Positions 30,737 to 41,014 are shown, numbered from the stretch's first letter. The stretch: 64,000 nucleotides of DNA from Methylococcales bacterium (GCA_028715725.1 JAQURG010000001.1:149098-213097), one strand, 5' to 3'. The notes: generated by a model from the sequence alone, not told the origin. A program made the numbers and translations.

Positions 30737-31687
30737 TTATTGAGTTTTTGCAGCAATGGCCTCAGCCGCCTTTACCACATTATTGGCCATTTTCTCTGAA
30801 GCGGCGTCAATTAACCGGCCATCTAAAGAAGCTGCGCCTTTACCTTGCGCAGCCGCTTCTTGTAAGGCAGAGAGAATCCGTTTCGCTTTTTCAACCTCGG
30901 ATGCAGGCGGGGTAAAAATGTCATTGGCTAACTCTACTTGTAACGGATGAATGGCCCATTTACCCTCACAGCCTAAAGCCGCTGCGCGCTTGCCCGCCAT
31001 GATATACCCTTCCGGATCTTTAAAGTCGCCAAATGGGCCGTCGATAGGGCGCAAACCAAAAGCACGGCACGCGACTGTCATACGGCTAATCGCGGCATGC
31101 CATTGATCGCCCGGATAATCAGGATTTAAACCGCCAATGTTGGTGGTTCTTGCACGATTACTGGCCGCATAATCAGCAACGCCGAAATGCAGTGCTTCAA
31201 GACGGCCTGATGCGCCATTCCGCGCAATATCTTCTACATTAGCCATGCCTAATGCAGTTTCAATTAATGCTTCAATGCCTATTTTATTTTTCAGTCCCTG
31301 TTGCATTTCCAGTTGGTTAAGCATAGCCTCAACCATATAAACATCAGCATAAACGCCCACCTTGGGAATTAAAATAGTGTCCAGTTTCGCGCCGCATTGC
31401 TCAACAAGATCAACCACGTCTCGGACCATATACTGGGTATCCAGGCCATTAATACGCACTGAAATAGTGATGCCGTGACCCTTCCAGTCCAGATCATTAA
31501 TCGCTTCAATAATATTTTTTCTGGCGCGTAACTTATCATCAGGAGCCACAGCATCTTCAAGATCGAGAAAGATGAAATCCACGCCACTTTTCATCGCTTT
31601 CTCGAACATATCAGGGTTTGACCCCGGAACGGCTAATTCACTGCGTTGGACACGTTGAATAGACGCCGTATATAAAGTGTGACTCAT
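30737..31687 (-). CDS. mcl: Malyl-CoA lyase (serine cycle)
   Basis: Cleaves malyl-CoA to acetyl-CoA and glyoxylate, the step after MtkAB in the serine cycle. It belongs to the HpcH/HpaI (CitE-like) family. From the ATG at 31685-31687 it has 316 residues, near the 324 of Methylobacterium MclA. FIFLDLEDAV carries the acidic metal ligands and GIEALIETALGMANVE is the family's catalytic block. AGGAAG is seven bases before the ATG; an in-frame start at 31780 adds 31 unrelated residues and is rejected. It is first in the mcl-mtkA-mtkB transcript. Confidence 0.94.
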   Translation of the reverse strand: MSHTLYTASIQRVQRSELAVPGSNPDMFEKAMKSGVDFIFLDLEDAVAPDDKLRARKNIIEAINDLDWKGHGITISVRINGLDTQYMVRDVVDLVEQCGAKLDTILIPKVGVYADVYMVEAMLNQLEMQQGLKNKIGIEALIETALGMANVEDIARNGASGRLEALHFGVADYAASNRARTTNIGGLNPDYPGDQWHAAISRMTVACRAFGLRPIDGPFGDFKDPEGYIMAGKRAAALGCEGKWAIHPLQVELANDIFTPPASEVEKAKRILSALQEAAAQGKGAASLDGRLIDAASEKMANNVVKAAEAIAAKTQ

Positions 31688-31707
31688 TATAACTTCCTGC
31701 CTTAAAG

Positions 31708-31723
31708 GTACTGAACTCAGTAC
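31708..31723. promoter_or_regulatory. 16-bp palindrome upstream of mcl, in the mcl-sga divergent gap
   Basis: GTACTGA-AC-TCAGTAC lies 21 to 36 bases before the mcl ATG. Further into the 353-base divergent gap a hairpin GCTTGC-CGCA-GCAAGC (31752-31767) and a -10-like CATAAT on the minus strand (31789-31794) are seen. The gap otherwise shows no gene. The palindrome is a candidate operator for a serine-cycle regulator, but no regulator is encoded beside it. Confidence 0.4.
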
Positions 31724-32040
31724 TTGAATGATTAATCCGGCTTCTGGCCTTGCTTGCCGCAGCAAGCTATAGATGAGCATTCACTCCTATTATGCTAATA
31801 AATCCGCACGTAAAGAATACGCGTACCCATGCTTAAGCCCAAGTCGGAAACAAATAAATTGCCCATTCTACTTTTAGCGCAAGAAAAGTTCAATTTTTAA
31901 CGTGCATATTCTATTTTGTTCCAACAAATCAAATCTTGCCCATTGTCAGTGGCTATGTCATTATTAACGATTTTTGGGCGCTGGCTTTTAATTCCCGGCC
32001 TGCCCCAATCGCTTTTTCAACTACTTACCGAGGCAATACC

Positions 32041-33207
32041 ATGGCTGGTCGTAACCACCTATATATTCCAGGCCCTACTAACGTGCCTAATGAAATTCTG
32101 AATGCAATGCATATTCCCATGGAAGATCACCGCTCTCCTGTTTTTCCCAAGCTGCTAACGCCTCTGTTACTAGACCTGAAGAAAATTTTTAAAACCGAAA
32201 CAGGACAAGCTTTTGTATTTCCTGCGACAGGAACTGCGGGCTGGGAAATCGCATTGACAAATACCTTGAATCCCGGGGATAAGGTATTGATCTACCGTTT
32301 CGGCCAATTCAGCCATTTATGGGCTGAAATGTGCAAACGCTTGGGGTTCAATGTTGAGGTTCATGAAGAAACCTGGGGTAAAGGCATTCCGCTCGACAAA
32401 CTGGAAGCGCGCTTGAAAGAGGATACCGGACACGAAATCAAGGCTATTCTGGCGACTCATAATGAAACCGCCACCGGTGTAACCAGCGATATTGGCGGCG
32501 TTCGCGAAGCGATGAATGCTGCAAGCCACCCTGCCCTGCTACTCGTTGATGGCGTCAGCTCTATCGCCAGCCTTGATTTCCGTATGGATGAATGGGGCGT
32601 CGACAGCGCGATCAGCGGATCTCAAAAAGGTTTTATGCTGCCTGCGGGTGGTGCATTTCTGGCATTCAGCCAAAAAGCTCTCAAAGCCACTGAGACATCG
32701 ACTTACCCTCGCTGTTTCCTGGATTTAAGAGACCAGATGAACGCCAACAAAGATGGCTATACGCCTTACACACCGGCTTTGCCGATTCTGTACGGTTTGC
32801 GTAAAGCACTGGATATGCTGCTCGAAGAAGGCCTGGAAAATGTCTATGCGCGCCACCACCGCTTAGCGGAAGGCACCCGTAAAGCCGTGGCCGCCTGGGG
32901 TTTAAAAATATGCGCTCAACCCGGTTTTGAATCTGACACGGTGACGGCAATTATTGTCCCTGAAGATAAAGATGCCCGTGCTGTCATCAACACTGCTTTT
33001 AGTAAATATAATATCTCTTTGGGCGCCGGCTTATCTGAACTTGCCGGTAAAGCCTTCCGTATCGGCCATGTCGGCGATATGAATGACGTATCCATGCTGG
33101 GCGCTATCGCAGGTGTTGAGATGGCGTTACTGGACTGCGGCTTCGATATTAAACCGGGTAGCGGCGTCGCCGCGGCTATCGAATACTATCGTTCCACAGC
33201 GAAATAA
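32041..33207 (+). CDS. sga: Serine-glyoxylate aminotransferase
   Basis: PLP enzyme that converts serine and glyoxylate to hydroxypyruvate and glycine. From the ATG at 32041 the protein has 388 residues, starting MAGRNHLYIPGPTNVPNEIL. The PLP lysine is in SGSQKGFMLPAGG. LVDGVSSIASLDFRMDEWGV is the family active-site region. GAGG precedes this ATG; the earlier in-frame start (31936) would add 35 unrelated residues. It is followed by hprA, which uses its product hydroxypyruvate. Confidence 0.96.
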   Translation: MAGRNHLYIPGPTNVPNEILNAMHIPMEDHRSPVFPKLLTPLLLDLKKIFKTETGQAFVFPATGTAGWEIALTNTLNPGDKVLIYRFGQFSHLWAEMCKRLGFNVEVHEETWGKGIPLDKLEARLKEDTGHEIKAILATHNETATGVTSDIGGVREAMNAASHPALLLVDGVSSIASLDFRMDEWGVDSAISGSQKGFMLPAGGAFLAFSQKALKATETSTYPRCFLDLRDQMNANKDGYTPYTPALPILYGLRKALDMLLEEGLENVYARHHRLAEGTRKAVAAWGLKICAQPGFESDTVTAIIVPEDKDARAVINTAFSKYNISLGAGLSELAGKAFRIGHVGDMNDVSMLGAIAGVEMALLDCGFDIKPGSGVAAAIEYYRSTAK

Positions 33208-33220
33208 TTGCCTGAACCCG

Positions 33221-33239
33221 GTGCCGAGTCATTCGGCAC
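33221..33239 (+). repeat. Short hairpin after sga
   Basis: GTGCCGA-GTCAT-TCGGCAC is a perfect 7-bp stem 13 bases after the sga stop. No T-run follows, so it is more likely an mRNA-stabilising or processing hairpin than an intrinsic terminator. Confidence 0.45.
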
Positions 33240-33246
33240 ACCTCTC

Positions 33247-33334
33247 TGTGCATCAACTTAAAAAGCTTATCTAAGGAAAACCGAAGCCGTCGGTCTCCAG
33301 TATAATGATCCTACTCTGCCTAAGTTGATGCACA
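33247..33334. repeat. Perfect 14-bp inverted repeat enclosing a smaller hairpin
   Basis: TGTGCATCAACTTA (33247-33260) and TAAGTTGATGCACA (33321-33334) are exact inverse copies, 60 bases apart. Between them ACCGA-AGCCG-TCGGT (33280-33294) forms an inner hairpin, and a -10-like TATAAT lies at 33301-33306. The whole can fold as a branched structure. It lies in the sga-hprA gap (191 bases). It may be a small mobile element, a structured leader of hprA, or an sRNA; the sequence does not decide. Confidence 0.55.
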
Positions 33335-33398
33335 CGGGTACTTACCCAACCGGTTAATATTTTGCTTCTAAATCCATAACACTCTGTGGAGGCCCTCA

Positions 33399-34370
33399 AT
33401 GAGCAAACCTAAAGTCATCGTCACTCGTAAATGGCCGGCTGAAGTCGAAGCACAGTTAAAAGCACTTTATGATGTTCACCTGAATGAAAGCGACATTCCC
33501 ATGACAGCAGAGGAACTTAAACACGCCCTGCAAACGGCTGATGCCTTGTTACCCACCGTTACCGACTTGATTAGCGCTGACATACTCAATGTTGAAAACA
33601 AGCGAGCCAGGATTATCGGCAATTTCGGCGTCGGATATAACAATATCGATATCAATGCCGCCAAGGCACAAGGGCTGGTTGTTACCAATACGCCGCATGT
33701 TTTGACCGATTGCACCGCTGACATTGCCATGTTGCTGCTGTTAATGTCGGCACGACGCGCTTCTGAAGGCAACCGCCTGATACGCAGCAGGCAATGGACC
33801 GGATGGCGGCCCACGCACATGCTCGGACAAAAAGTTACAGGCAACACACTCGGACTGATCGGCTTTGGACGCATAGCCCAGGCAATGGCAAAAAAAGCCC
33901 ATCATGGCTTCGACATGAAAATTTTGTTTTTCGCGCCGTCACAACCCGCGCAAAACATCATTGACGATTTGCAAGCCATTCGCTGTAAAACGATTGAAGA
34001 GCTGTTATCAGAAGCCAACTTTGTCTCTTTACACTGCCCCGGCGGCGAGGCAACCCGGCACTTAATCAATGAACAACGACTAAAACTGATGCGCCCATCC
34101 GCCCATTTAATCAATACCGCCCGTGGCGATGTTATTGACAGCAAGGCCTTGATTAAAGCATTAAAAGAAGGCTGGATTGCCGGCGCGGGCTTAGATGTGT
34201 TCGAAGGTGAACCGGCTATAGATCCCGGCTTTTTGGAGCTGGATAATGTCGCCCTGCTGCCGCATTTGGGCAGCGCAACTGAAGAGACGCGCGTAGCCAT
34301 GGGTAATCGCGTACTGGAAAACATCGGAGCTTTTTTTGCAGGACTTGAGCCGAGTGATAGGGTTGTTTGA
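33399..34370 (+). CDS. hprA: Hydroxypyruvate reductase (D-glycerate dehydrogenase)
   Basis: Reduces hydroxypyruvate to D-glycerate with NAD(P)H in the serine cycle. It is a D-2-hydroxyacid dehydrogenase of 323 residues. The NAD-binding block is GLIGFGRIAQAMAKKA. The catalytic triad is visible as Arg in NTARGDVID, Glu in FEGEPAID, and His in LPHLGSATEETR. GGAGG stands ahead of the ATG. It follows sga and precedes a convergent mdh. Confidence 0.95.
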   Translation: MSKPKVIVTRKWPAEVEAQLKALYDVHLNESDIPMTAEELKHALQTADALLPTVTDLISADILNVENKRARIIGNFGVGYNNIDINAAKAQGLVVTNTPHVLTDCTADIAMLLLLMSARRASEGNRLIRSRQWTGWRPTHMLGQKVTGNTLGLIGFGRIAQAMAKKAHHGFDMKILFFAPSQPAQNIIDDLQAIRCKTIEELLSEANFVSLHCPGGEATRHLINEQRLKLMRPSAHLINTARGDVIDSKALIKALKEGWIAGAGLDVFEGEPAIDPGFLELDNVALLPHLGSATEETRVAMGNRVLENIGAFFAGLEPSDRVV

Positions 34371-34431
34371 AGTCTCCAGGCATTTAATGGCAAAAGCAGG
34401 GCAATCTCGTCAAAACTATTTTCCTAATAAT

Positions 34432-34466
34432 AATCTCCTGAGCCTCCAACATAGGCTCAAGAGATT
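34432..34466. terminator. Hairpin between convergent hprA and mdh
   Basis: AATCTC-ct-GAGCCT pairs with AGGCTC-aa-GAGATT around a 7-base loop, giving two 6-bp stems with one internal mismatch pair. On the minus strand a moderately T-rich stretch follows (ATTATTATT), so it may end the mdh transcript. No strong T-run follows on the plus strand. The whole 157-base gap shows no gene. Confidence 0.45.
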
Positions 34467-34527
34467 CAGGACCTACGGAATCAGCATTTCAAGTTCCCAA
34501 AATATTTTTTATGACTTAAATGCAAGC

Positions 34528-35505
34528 TCAAAATAAATGGCTGACTGCCTCTCTCTCTTCTTTTAGCTCATCTTCCGTCAACTTCATTCTTTGCCTGCTA
34601 AATTCATTAATAGCCAGGCCTTTTACAATACTCGCCTTACCGTCAACTACCGTTACCGGAAAGGAATAAACTAGATCTCCGGCAACGCCATAGCTACCGT
34701 CAGAAAGCATCCCCATACTAACCCAGTCACCGACTTCGGTACCCGATATCCAGTTTTTCATTTGATCAATTGCTGCATTTGCCGCAGATGCCGCGCTCGA
34801 CTGGCCTCTGGCCTGAATAACGACAGCGCCGCGTTGCTGAACAGTAGGAATAAATTCATTAATAAACCAGTCTTCATCAATCAGCGACAAGGCATCCTGG
34901 CCCTTTACCTTGGCGTGATGTAAATCGGGATATTGCGTAGCCGAATGATTACCCCAGATAATCATATTTTTTATATCGGCAGTCAGGACACCGCATTTTT
35001 CAGCTAACTGGCTTATTGCTCGATTATGATCCAGACGGGTCATTGCTGAAAAATTTTCCGGGCTTAAATCAGGAGCGTTTTTTATAGTAATCAAGGCATT
35101 CGTATTAGCGGGATTACCGGTTACCAATACTTTTACATCCCTGTTGGCCACGGCATTTAACGCCTTGCCCTGCACTGCAAATATCTCTGCATTAGCTGCC
35201 AATAAATCCTTGCGCTCCATACCCGGCCCTCGTGGACGAGCACCTACCAGAAAGGCATAATCTACATTCCTGAACGCCACCATAGGATCATCAGTTATTT
35301 CAATTCTATGAACCAAGGGGCTGGCGCAATCTTTTAACTCCATCACGACTCCCTGCAAGGCATTCATTGCGGGCGTAATTTCCAGCAAATGCAAGACGAT
35401 GGGCTGGTCAGCACCTAGCAGCGAGCCCGCTGCCAAACGAAAAAGCAAAGAATAGCTAATTTGCCCAGCCGCACCGGTAACTGCAATATGAACGGGTGTT
35501 TTCAT
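34528..35505 (-). CDS. mdh: Malate dehydrogenase (NAD-type)
   Basis: Interconverts oxaloacetate and malate. The 325-residue protein is of the cytosolic-type MDH group. Its motifs are [18 protein letters not shown] (Rossmann), [13 protein letters not shown] (substrate-binding loop), [23 protein letters not shown] and [11 protein letters not shown] (catalytic His). Here it supplies malate to MtkAB. It sits between hprA and mtdA but on the opposite strand, so it is its own transcription unit. The upstream 270-base gap is shared with the mtdA promoter. Confidence 0.95.
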   Translation of the reverse strand: MKTPVHIAVTGAAGQISYSLLFRLAAGSLLGADQPIVLHLLEITPAMNALQGVVMELKDCASPLVHRIEITDDPMVAFRNVDYAFLVGARPRGPGMERKDLLAANAEIFAVQGKALNAVANRDVKVLVTGNPANTNALITIKNAPDLSPENFSAMTRLDHNRAISQLAEKCGVLTADIKNMIIWGNHSATQYPDLHHAKVKGQDALSLIDEDWFINEFIPTVQQRGAVVIQARGQSSAASAANAAIDQMKNWISGTEVGDWVSMGMLSDGSYGVAGDLVYSFPVTVVDGKASIVKGLAINEFSRQRMKLTEDELKEEREAVSHLF

Positions 35506-35725
35506 TGTTTTTCCTTAAATTTTAATTAATACAAAGTTTGTTTTGACAAAACCTCATTAATAACCGGCAATCGTTATTCCCGACAACCAAGCAGCCCTCA
35601 CCCCATCAATTTACTTTAACAAGTGAAATAAATGGCTGACAATCGGTGCAATCGTATCATTCCTGCCATAGTAAAAACACCCCCTGCGCGTGCAGCTTAA
35701 TCACGGCACAGTTTTTTTTATCGGG

Positions 35726-35731
35726 TATAAT
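35726..35731 (+). promoter_or_regulatory. Putative -10 element of the mtdA operon
   Basis: TATAAT lies 45 bases before the mtdA ATG, in the mdh-mtdA divergent gap (35506-35775). No good TTGACA stands 17 bases upstream, which would suggest an activator-dependent promoter. No other gene or RNA was recognised in this gap. Confidence 0.4.
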
Positions 35732-35775
35732 ATGGCACAAAATCATTACATTAACGCATACACACGGATAAGTTA

Positions 35776-36633
35776 ATGAAAAAACTATTATTCCAATTTG
35801 ACACAGACACGCATCCTTCCGTTTTCGATACAGTTGTCGGTTATGACGGCGGTGCGGATTATGTTATCGGGCATGGTGGATTAATGCCGGAAAATGTTAC
35901 CGCCCTGGTTGAAGGCGCAATTTTTACACGCGCGCCCAAAGATAAAAAAAATACCGCCATATTCGTGGGCGGCAGCAATATGATCGCCGGCCAGAAATTA
36001 TTTGCCGCTGTCCAAGGCTGTTTTTTCCCCGGCTTTCAGGTTTCCGTGATGCTTGACAGTAACGGCAGTAACACGACGGCAGCCGCAGCCGTTGCCAAAC
36101 TGGCGTCCAGCGGCGTGCTCGCCGGTAAAAAAGCCGTCGTGTTGGCGGGCACAGGCCCTGTAGGGCAACGTGCAGCCGCCATGCTGGCTCAGGAAGGCGC
36201 AAGCGTAGCATTGACTGCACGTAAAATGGAGCGTGCCATACAAGCCTGCAATGATATAAAAGCGCGTTTTGGTGTGGATATAACCCCTATTGAAGCCTTT
36301 AATAATAATGCCAGAGCCAAAGCCATTGAAAACGCGAATATCGTTTTGGCAACCGGTGCAACGGGGGTTGAGCTGCTGACAATTGACCACTGGAAAGATA
36401 ACAGCAGTATTGAAATGATAGCCGATGCTAACGCCACTCCGCCTTTAGGAATTGGCGGCACGGATATGATGGATAAGGGTAACTTGCGCCACGGCAAAAT
36501 CATTTGGGGCGCAATCGGCTTCGGCGCATTAAAACTGGCTCTGCACAGGGCTTGTATCGCCAGATTATTTGAAGACAACAAACAGGTTCTTGATGCCGAA
36601 AACATCTTCGCCCTGGCTAAAACAATGGCTTAG
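35776..36633 (+). CDS. mtdA: NADP-dependent methylene-H4F/H4MPT dehydrogenase MtdA
   Basis: Oxidises methylene-tetrahydrofolate (and methylene-tetrahydromethanopterin) with NADP+, at the branch between C1 oxidation and assimilation. The 285-residue protein starts MKKLLFQFDTDTHPSVFD, almost as in Methylobacterium MtdA (288 residues). It also has TAIFVGGSNMIAGQKLF, DSNGSNTTAAAAVAKL and VLAGTGPVGQRAA (nucleotide-binding). The usual partner fch, methenyl-H4F cyclohydrolase, does not follow; gckA does, 15 bases on. Confidence 0.96.
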   Translation: MKKLLFQFDTDTHPSVFDTVVGYDGGADYVIGHGGLMPENVTALVEGAIFTRAPKDKKNTAIFVGGSNMIAGQKLFAAVQGCFFPGFQVSVMLDSNGSNTTAAAAVAKLASSGVLAGKKAVVLAGTGPVGQRAAAMLAQEGASVALTARKMERAIQACNDIKARFGVDITPIEAFNNNARAKAIENANIVLATGATGVELLTIDHWKDNSSIEMIADANATPPLGIGGTDMMDKGNLRHGKIIWGAIGFGALKLALHRACIARLFEDNKQVLDAENIFALAKTMA

Positions 36634-36648
36634 GCAATACCGTTCTCA

Positions 36649-38040
36649 ATGAGCCCAGCAAATCCAACAACCTTATCGTCAAGAAAAGATGCCTTAAGCA
36701 TTTTTCAGGCAGGCATCGCCGCCGCCGACCCTTATCAGGCCGTTAAAAAATGTTTATTTGCAGATGACGGACAGTTAGAAATCTTGTTAAATCTGGATAG
36801 TAAAGCTCAAAAGCGTACAGGCAAATGGTCAAAAGTCCATCTTATTGCTTTTGGTAAAGCTGCCTGCGCCATGGCAAAAGCATCTCAGGAAATTATTCCA
36901 GCACACCTGCTGGCTGATTTTGGCATTGCTGTAACCAACTATGAAAATGTAACCACAGTTGAACATGTTGAGGTCATCGGCGCCTCGCATCCGCTGCCCG
37001 ATGAAGCCGGCCTTAATGCAGCCCTTAAGTGTGCCGATCGGATAAGCCATGCGCAAGAAGGCGAGCTGGTTTTGGTATTGGTGAGCGGCGGCGGTTCAGC
37101 GCTTATCCCCTGCCCTGTCGACTCGATTACTCTGCAAGAAAAGATTGCCACTACCGATTTGCTGCTCGCCTGCGGTGCGACCATCAACCAGATTAACTGT
37201 GTACGCAAACATTTATCACAGTTAAAGGGAGGCGGCTTGGCAAAGCTGGCGGCACCCGCAGACTTGCATGCGCTTGTTTTATCCGATGTATTAGGCGACG
37301 ATTTAAGTGCGATTGCCAGCGGTCCAACCGTACCTGATAATACAACTTACGCTGACGCCATCAATGTCTTCAACAGTAAAGGGATCTGGGACAGGGTTTC
37401 CGCAAACGTTCGGCATCATCTGGAACAGGGCGAGCTGGGCAAAATCCCGGAAACGCCGAAGCCTGGCGACAACGTTTTCAAAAATACCTCGCATACATTG
37501 ATCGGCAGCAATGCCATCAGCGTCAACGCAACACTTAAAGCCGCGCAAGATCTGGGCTACGAAGCACAGTTGTACAATAGCCATCTTACCGGCGAAGTAA
37601 GAAATGAAGCTGAAAAATGGGCTCTTTACGCAAAACACTTAATCGACAAGGGCATCGATAAATCGCTTGCCCTGTTAGCGGGCGGCGAAACTACCGTTAC
37701 CCTGAAAGGCAATGGTCGCGGCGGCCGTAATCAGGAAATGGCGCTGGCTTTTGCTATTGCCGCGCAGCGACACAGATTAAACGGCGACTGGGCATTCCTT
37801 AGCGGCGGCACCGATGGCCGCGACGGTCCTACCGATGCGGCTGGCGGCCTCGTTGATCAAGACTCAATTGAACGCATGCTTCTGGCCCGCATAGATCCGG
37901 CAGCTGCACTGGACGACAACGATTCTTACACAGCCTTGCGAAACTCACAGGATTTACTTGATACCGGAGCAACCGGCACCAACGTAGCTGATCTGCAAAT
38001 ATTACTTATTCACCCTAATTCTTATAAACACCACTCTTAA
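36649..38040 (+). CDS. gckA: Glycerate 2-kinase (MOFRL family)
   Basis: Phosphorylates D-glycerate to 2-phosphoglycerate, the serine-cycle exit to central metabolism. The 463-residue protein has an N-terminal DUF4147 domain with HLIAFGKAACAMAKAS, LVSGGGSALIPCPVD and RKHLSQLKGGGLAKLA. The C-terminal MOFRL domain contains AGGETTVTLKGNGRGGRNQE and LSGGTDGRDGPTDAAGG. It uses the product of hprA. No Shine-Dalgarno sequence is evident, so coupling to mtdA is probable. Confidence 0.94.
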   Translation: MSPANPTTLSSRKDALSIFQAGIAAADPYQAVKKCLFADDGQLEILLNLDSKAQKRTGKWSKVHLIAFGKAACAMAKASQEIIPAHLLADFGIAVTNYENVTTVEHVEVIGASHPLPDEAGLNAALKCADRISHAQEGELVLVLVSGGGSALIPCPVDSITLQEKIATTDLLLACGATINQINCVRKHLSQLKGGGLAKLAAPADLHALVLSDVLGDDLSAIASGPTVPDNTTYADAINVFNSKGIWDRVSANVRHHLEQGELGKIPETPKPGDNVFKNTSHTLIGSNAISVNATLKAAQDLGYEAQLYNSHLTGEVRNEAEKWALYAKHLIDKGIDKSLALLAGGETTVTLKGNGRGGRNQEMALAFAIAAQRHRLNGDWAFLSGGTDGRDGPTDAAGGLVDQDSIERMLLARIDPAAALDDNDSYTALRNSQDLLDTGATGTNVADLQILLIHPNSYKHHS

Positions 38041-38052
38041 TCAGGAGACACA

Positions 38053-39306
38053 ATGTTTAAAAAATCCATGTCCATAGCCGGTTTTGATGATGAGCTGTTC
38101 CAGGCGATGGAAGAAGAGCGTCTGCGTCAGGAAGATCACATCGAATTGATCGCATCGGAAAATTACACCAGCCCGCGTGTAATGGAAGCGCAAGGTTCGC
38201 AGTTAACCAACAAATACGCCGAAGGCTATCCCGGCAAACGGTATTATGGCGGCTGTGAATTTGTTGATAAAGTCGAACAATTGGCTATCGACCGCGCCAA
38301 AGCATTGTTTGGCGCCGATTATGCAAACGTACAGGCGCACTCAGGCTCCCAGGCCAACATGGCTGTCTTCATGGCATTGATTCAACCGGGCGATACTATA
38401 TTGGGTTTAAGTCTGGCTAATGGCGGCCACTTGACGCACGGCGCCAAACCGAACTTTTCCGGCAAAATCTACAATGCCGTTCAATACGGTTTAAAACCTG
38501 AAACAGGTGAAATTGATTATGATCAGGTTGAAGCATTAGCCCTGGAACACAAACCCAAAATGATCATTGCCGGCTTTTCCGCTTACTCACGCGTTTGGGA
38601 TTGGCGACGTTTCAGGGACATTGCCGATAAAGTAGGCGCTTATTTTGTGGTCGATATGGCGCACGTCGCCGGCTTGATCGCAGCCGGTTTATATCCCAAT
38701 CCGGTTCCCTTCGCGGACGTTGTCACCAGCACTACGCATAAATCCCTGCGCGGCCCGCGCGGCGGCCTTATCGTATGCAAAAGCAATCCTGAAATAGAGA
38801 AAAAAATAGACTCCAGCATTTTTCCCGGCATACAAGGCGGCCCTTTCATGCACATTATTGCCGCGAAAGCCGTTTCTTTTAAAGAAGCCATGGAACCTGA
38901 GTTCCGCGCTTATCAGCAACAGGTGATTAAAAACGCCCAGGCAATGGCCAAGGTTTTTATCGAACGTGGCTTTGATGTAGTTTCAGACGGCACCGACGAT
39001 CACTTGATGCTAGTCTCCCTGATCGCCAAAGGCATTACCGGCAAAGCGGCCGATGCCGCACTCAGCAAAGCGCACATTACCGTCAATAAAAACGCCGTGC
39101 CAAACGACCCGCAATCGCCTTTTGTCACCAGCGGCATTCGCGTCGGCACGCCTGCTCCGACAACAAGAGGCTTTAAGGAAACAGAAATGATCGAAATCGC
39201 CAATATGATGTGCGACGTCATGGAAAACATCGAAGACGAAGAAGTTATTGCCCTCGTGCGTGACAAAGTCAGCCGTCTTTGTGCGCGTTTTCCGGTTTAT
39301 AGTTAA
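38053..39306 (+). CDS. glyA: Serine hydroxymethyltransferase
   Basis: Condenses glycine with methylene-tetrahydrofolate to serine, the carbon-entry reaction of the serine cycle. The 417-residue PLP enzyme has [35 protein letters not shown] and the PLP lysine in [18 protein letters not shown] precedes the ATG. It is 12 bases after gckA. A second glyA for general C1 metabolism may exist elsewhere, but the window cannot tell. Confidence 0.97.
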   Translation: MFKKSMSIAGFDDELFQAMEEERLRQEDHIELIASENYTSPRVMEAQGSQLTNKYAEGYPGKRYYGGCEFVDKVEQLAIDRAKALFGADYANVQAHSGSQANMAVFMALIQPGDTILGLSLANGGHLTHGAKPNFSGKIYNAVQYGLKPETGEIDYDQVEALALEHKPKMIIAGFSAYSRVWDWRRFRDIADKVGAYFVVDMAHVAGLIAAGLYPNPVPFADVVTSTTHKSLRGPRGGLIVCKSNPEIEKKIDSSIFPGIQGGPFMHIIAAKAVSFKEAMEPEFRAYQQQVIKNAQAMAKVFIERGFDVVSDGTDDHLMLVSLIAKGITGKAADAALSKAHITVNKNAVPNDPQSPFVTSGIRVGTPAPTTRGFKETEMIEIANMMCDVMENIEDEEVIALVRDKVSRLCARFPVYS

Positions 39307-39340
39307 TGTAAAAACAACCATTCTTAAACCAGTAAATACA

Positions 39341-41014
39341 ATGTCAGATATAGAAATCGCCCAACAGGCCACGATGCGACCGATTATCGGTTTGGCGAAA
39401 GAACAGTACGGCATTGATGCCGAACACCTGGACCCTTTCGGTCATTACAAAGCCAAAATATCACTGGAATATATCAATAGTCTGACTGATCAACAAGACG
39501 GCAAGCTGATCCTGGTCACCGCTATCAGCCCTACTCCTGCAGGAGAAGGCAAGACCACAACAACAGTGGGTTTAGGCGATGCCATGAACCGTTTGGGCAA
39601 AAAAGCCATAATGTGCCTGCGCGAACCTTCATTAGGCCCCTGTTTTGGCGTAAAAGGCGGAGCTGCCGGCGGCGGTTACTCCCAGGTCGTGCCTATGGAA
39701 GACATCAACCTGCATTTTACCGGCGACTTTCATGCGATCGGTGTCGCGCATAACCTGCTTTCGGCATTGATAGACAACCATATCAATCATGGCAATGCGC
39801 TGGACATAGACCCAAGGCGCATCCAGTGGAAACGCGTTGTCGACATGAACGACCGCGCTCTGCGCAATATCATTGTCGGCATGGGCGGACCTGCGAATGG
39901 CTATTTGCGCGAAGAGGGTTATGACATCGTAGTAGCCTCCGAAGTCATGGCGATTCTGTGCCTGGCCATCAGCCGCGCGGATCTTAAAGAACGTCTGGGA
40001 CGCATAGTCATCGGTTATAAATCCGACAAAGTAACGCCGGTTTATGCCAGCGATTTAAATGCGCAAGGGTCGATGGCTGCCTTATTAAAAGATGCTATTA
40101 AACCTAACCTGGTGCAAACGTTGGAAAACAATATCGCCATCATACATGGAGGCCCATTCGCCAATATTGCCCACGGCTGCAATACGGTAACCGCCACCAA
40201 AACAGCGTTAAAACTGGCTGATTATGTGATAACCGAAGCAGGATTCGGGGCCGATTTGGGCGCTGAAAAATTCATCGATATTAAATGCCGCATGGCTGGG
40301 CTTAAACCTTCGGCGGTAGTGCTGGTGGCTACGGTAAGAGCGCTTAAATTCCACGGTGGCATAGCCAAGGAAGCTTTGAATACTGAAAACCTTGACGCAC
40401 TGGCGCAAGGCTTTGAAAATCTTGAGCGCCACTACCACAACATTACTCAGCATTATGGTTTACCTTGCGTGGTATGCATTAACCACTTCACTTTTGATAG
40501 TGACGCAGAAATCAATCTGTTGCAGCAAAAATGCGCCGACCTGGGTGCTAGCTGCATCGTTTCAAAACATTGGGCAAATGGCGGCGCAGGCGCCGAAGAA
40601 CTGGCTGAAGAGGTCGTAAATATCGTTGATAATCGCGAACCGGGCTGTACTTATGTCTATGAAGAAAATCTCAGCCTTTGGAGCAAAATTGAAGCGATAG
40701 CCACCAAGTTATACGGCGCCGCTGGCATTACTGCTAATGCCAGGGTAAAAGCGCAACTGGCGGCCTGGGATGTGGATTACGGAAAATTTCCTGTTTGCAT
40801 GGCAAAAACCCAGATGTCGTTTTCAACCAACCCCGGCATTAAAGGCGCGCCTTCAGGCCATATTGTAGAAATCAGAGACGTCAGACTGGCCAATGGCGCC
40901 GGTTTTATTGTGGCCATAGCCGGCGATATGATGACCATGCCGGGCTTACCGAAAGTGCCTGCTGCTGAACGGATTGATATTGATGATAACGGGAAAATAA
41001 CAGGATTATTTTAA
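39341..41014 (+). CDS. ftfL: Formate-tetrahydrofolate ligase
   Basis: Makes 10-formyl-H4F from formate, ATP and H4F, bringing formate into assimilation. From the ATG at 39341 the protein has 557 residues. The ATP-binding loop is [19 protein letters not shown], and [20 protein letters not shown] is a family signature. A longer in-frame start at 39248 overlaps glyA and adds 31 unrelated residues. It is last in mtdA-gckA-glyA-ftfL. With MtdA it lacks only the cyclohydrolase to connect the two. Confidence 0.95.
   Translation: MSDIEIAQQATMRPIIGLAKEQYGIDAEHLDPFGHYKAKISLEYINSLTDQQDGKLILVTAISPTPAGEGKTTTTVGLGDAMNRLGKKAIMCLREPSLGPCFGVKGGAAGGGYSQVVPMEDINLHFTGDFHAIGVAHNLLSALIDNHINHGNALDIDPRRIQWKRVVDMNDRALRNIIVGMGGPANGYLREEGYDIVVASEVMAILCLAISRADLKERLGRIVIGYKSDKVTPVYASDLNAQGSMAALLKDAIKPNLVQTLENNIAIIHGGPFANIAHGCNTVTATKTALKLADYVITEAGFGADLGAEKFIDIKCRMAGLKPSAVVLVATVRALKFHGGIAKEALNTENLDALAQGFENLERHYHNITQHYGLPCVVCINHFTFDSDAEINLLQQKCADLGASCIVSKHWANGGAGAEELAEEVVNIVDNREPGCTYVYEENLSLWSKIEAIATKLYGAAGITANARVKAQLAAWDVDYGKFPVCMAKTQMSFSTNPGIKGAPSGHIVEIRDVRLANGAGFIVAIAGDMMTMPGLPKVPAAERIDIDDNGKITGLF

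Noticed and set aside
31688..31780. 31-residue extension of mcl
   Set aside because: A strong AGGAAG and the family length support the inner start.
39248..39340. N-terminal extension of ftfL into glyA
   Set aside because: Overlaps glyA out of frame and does not resemble the ftfL family.
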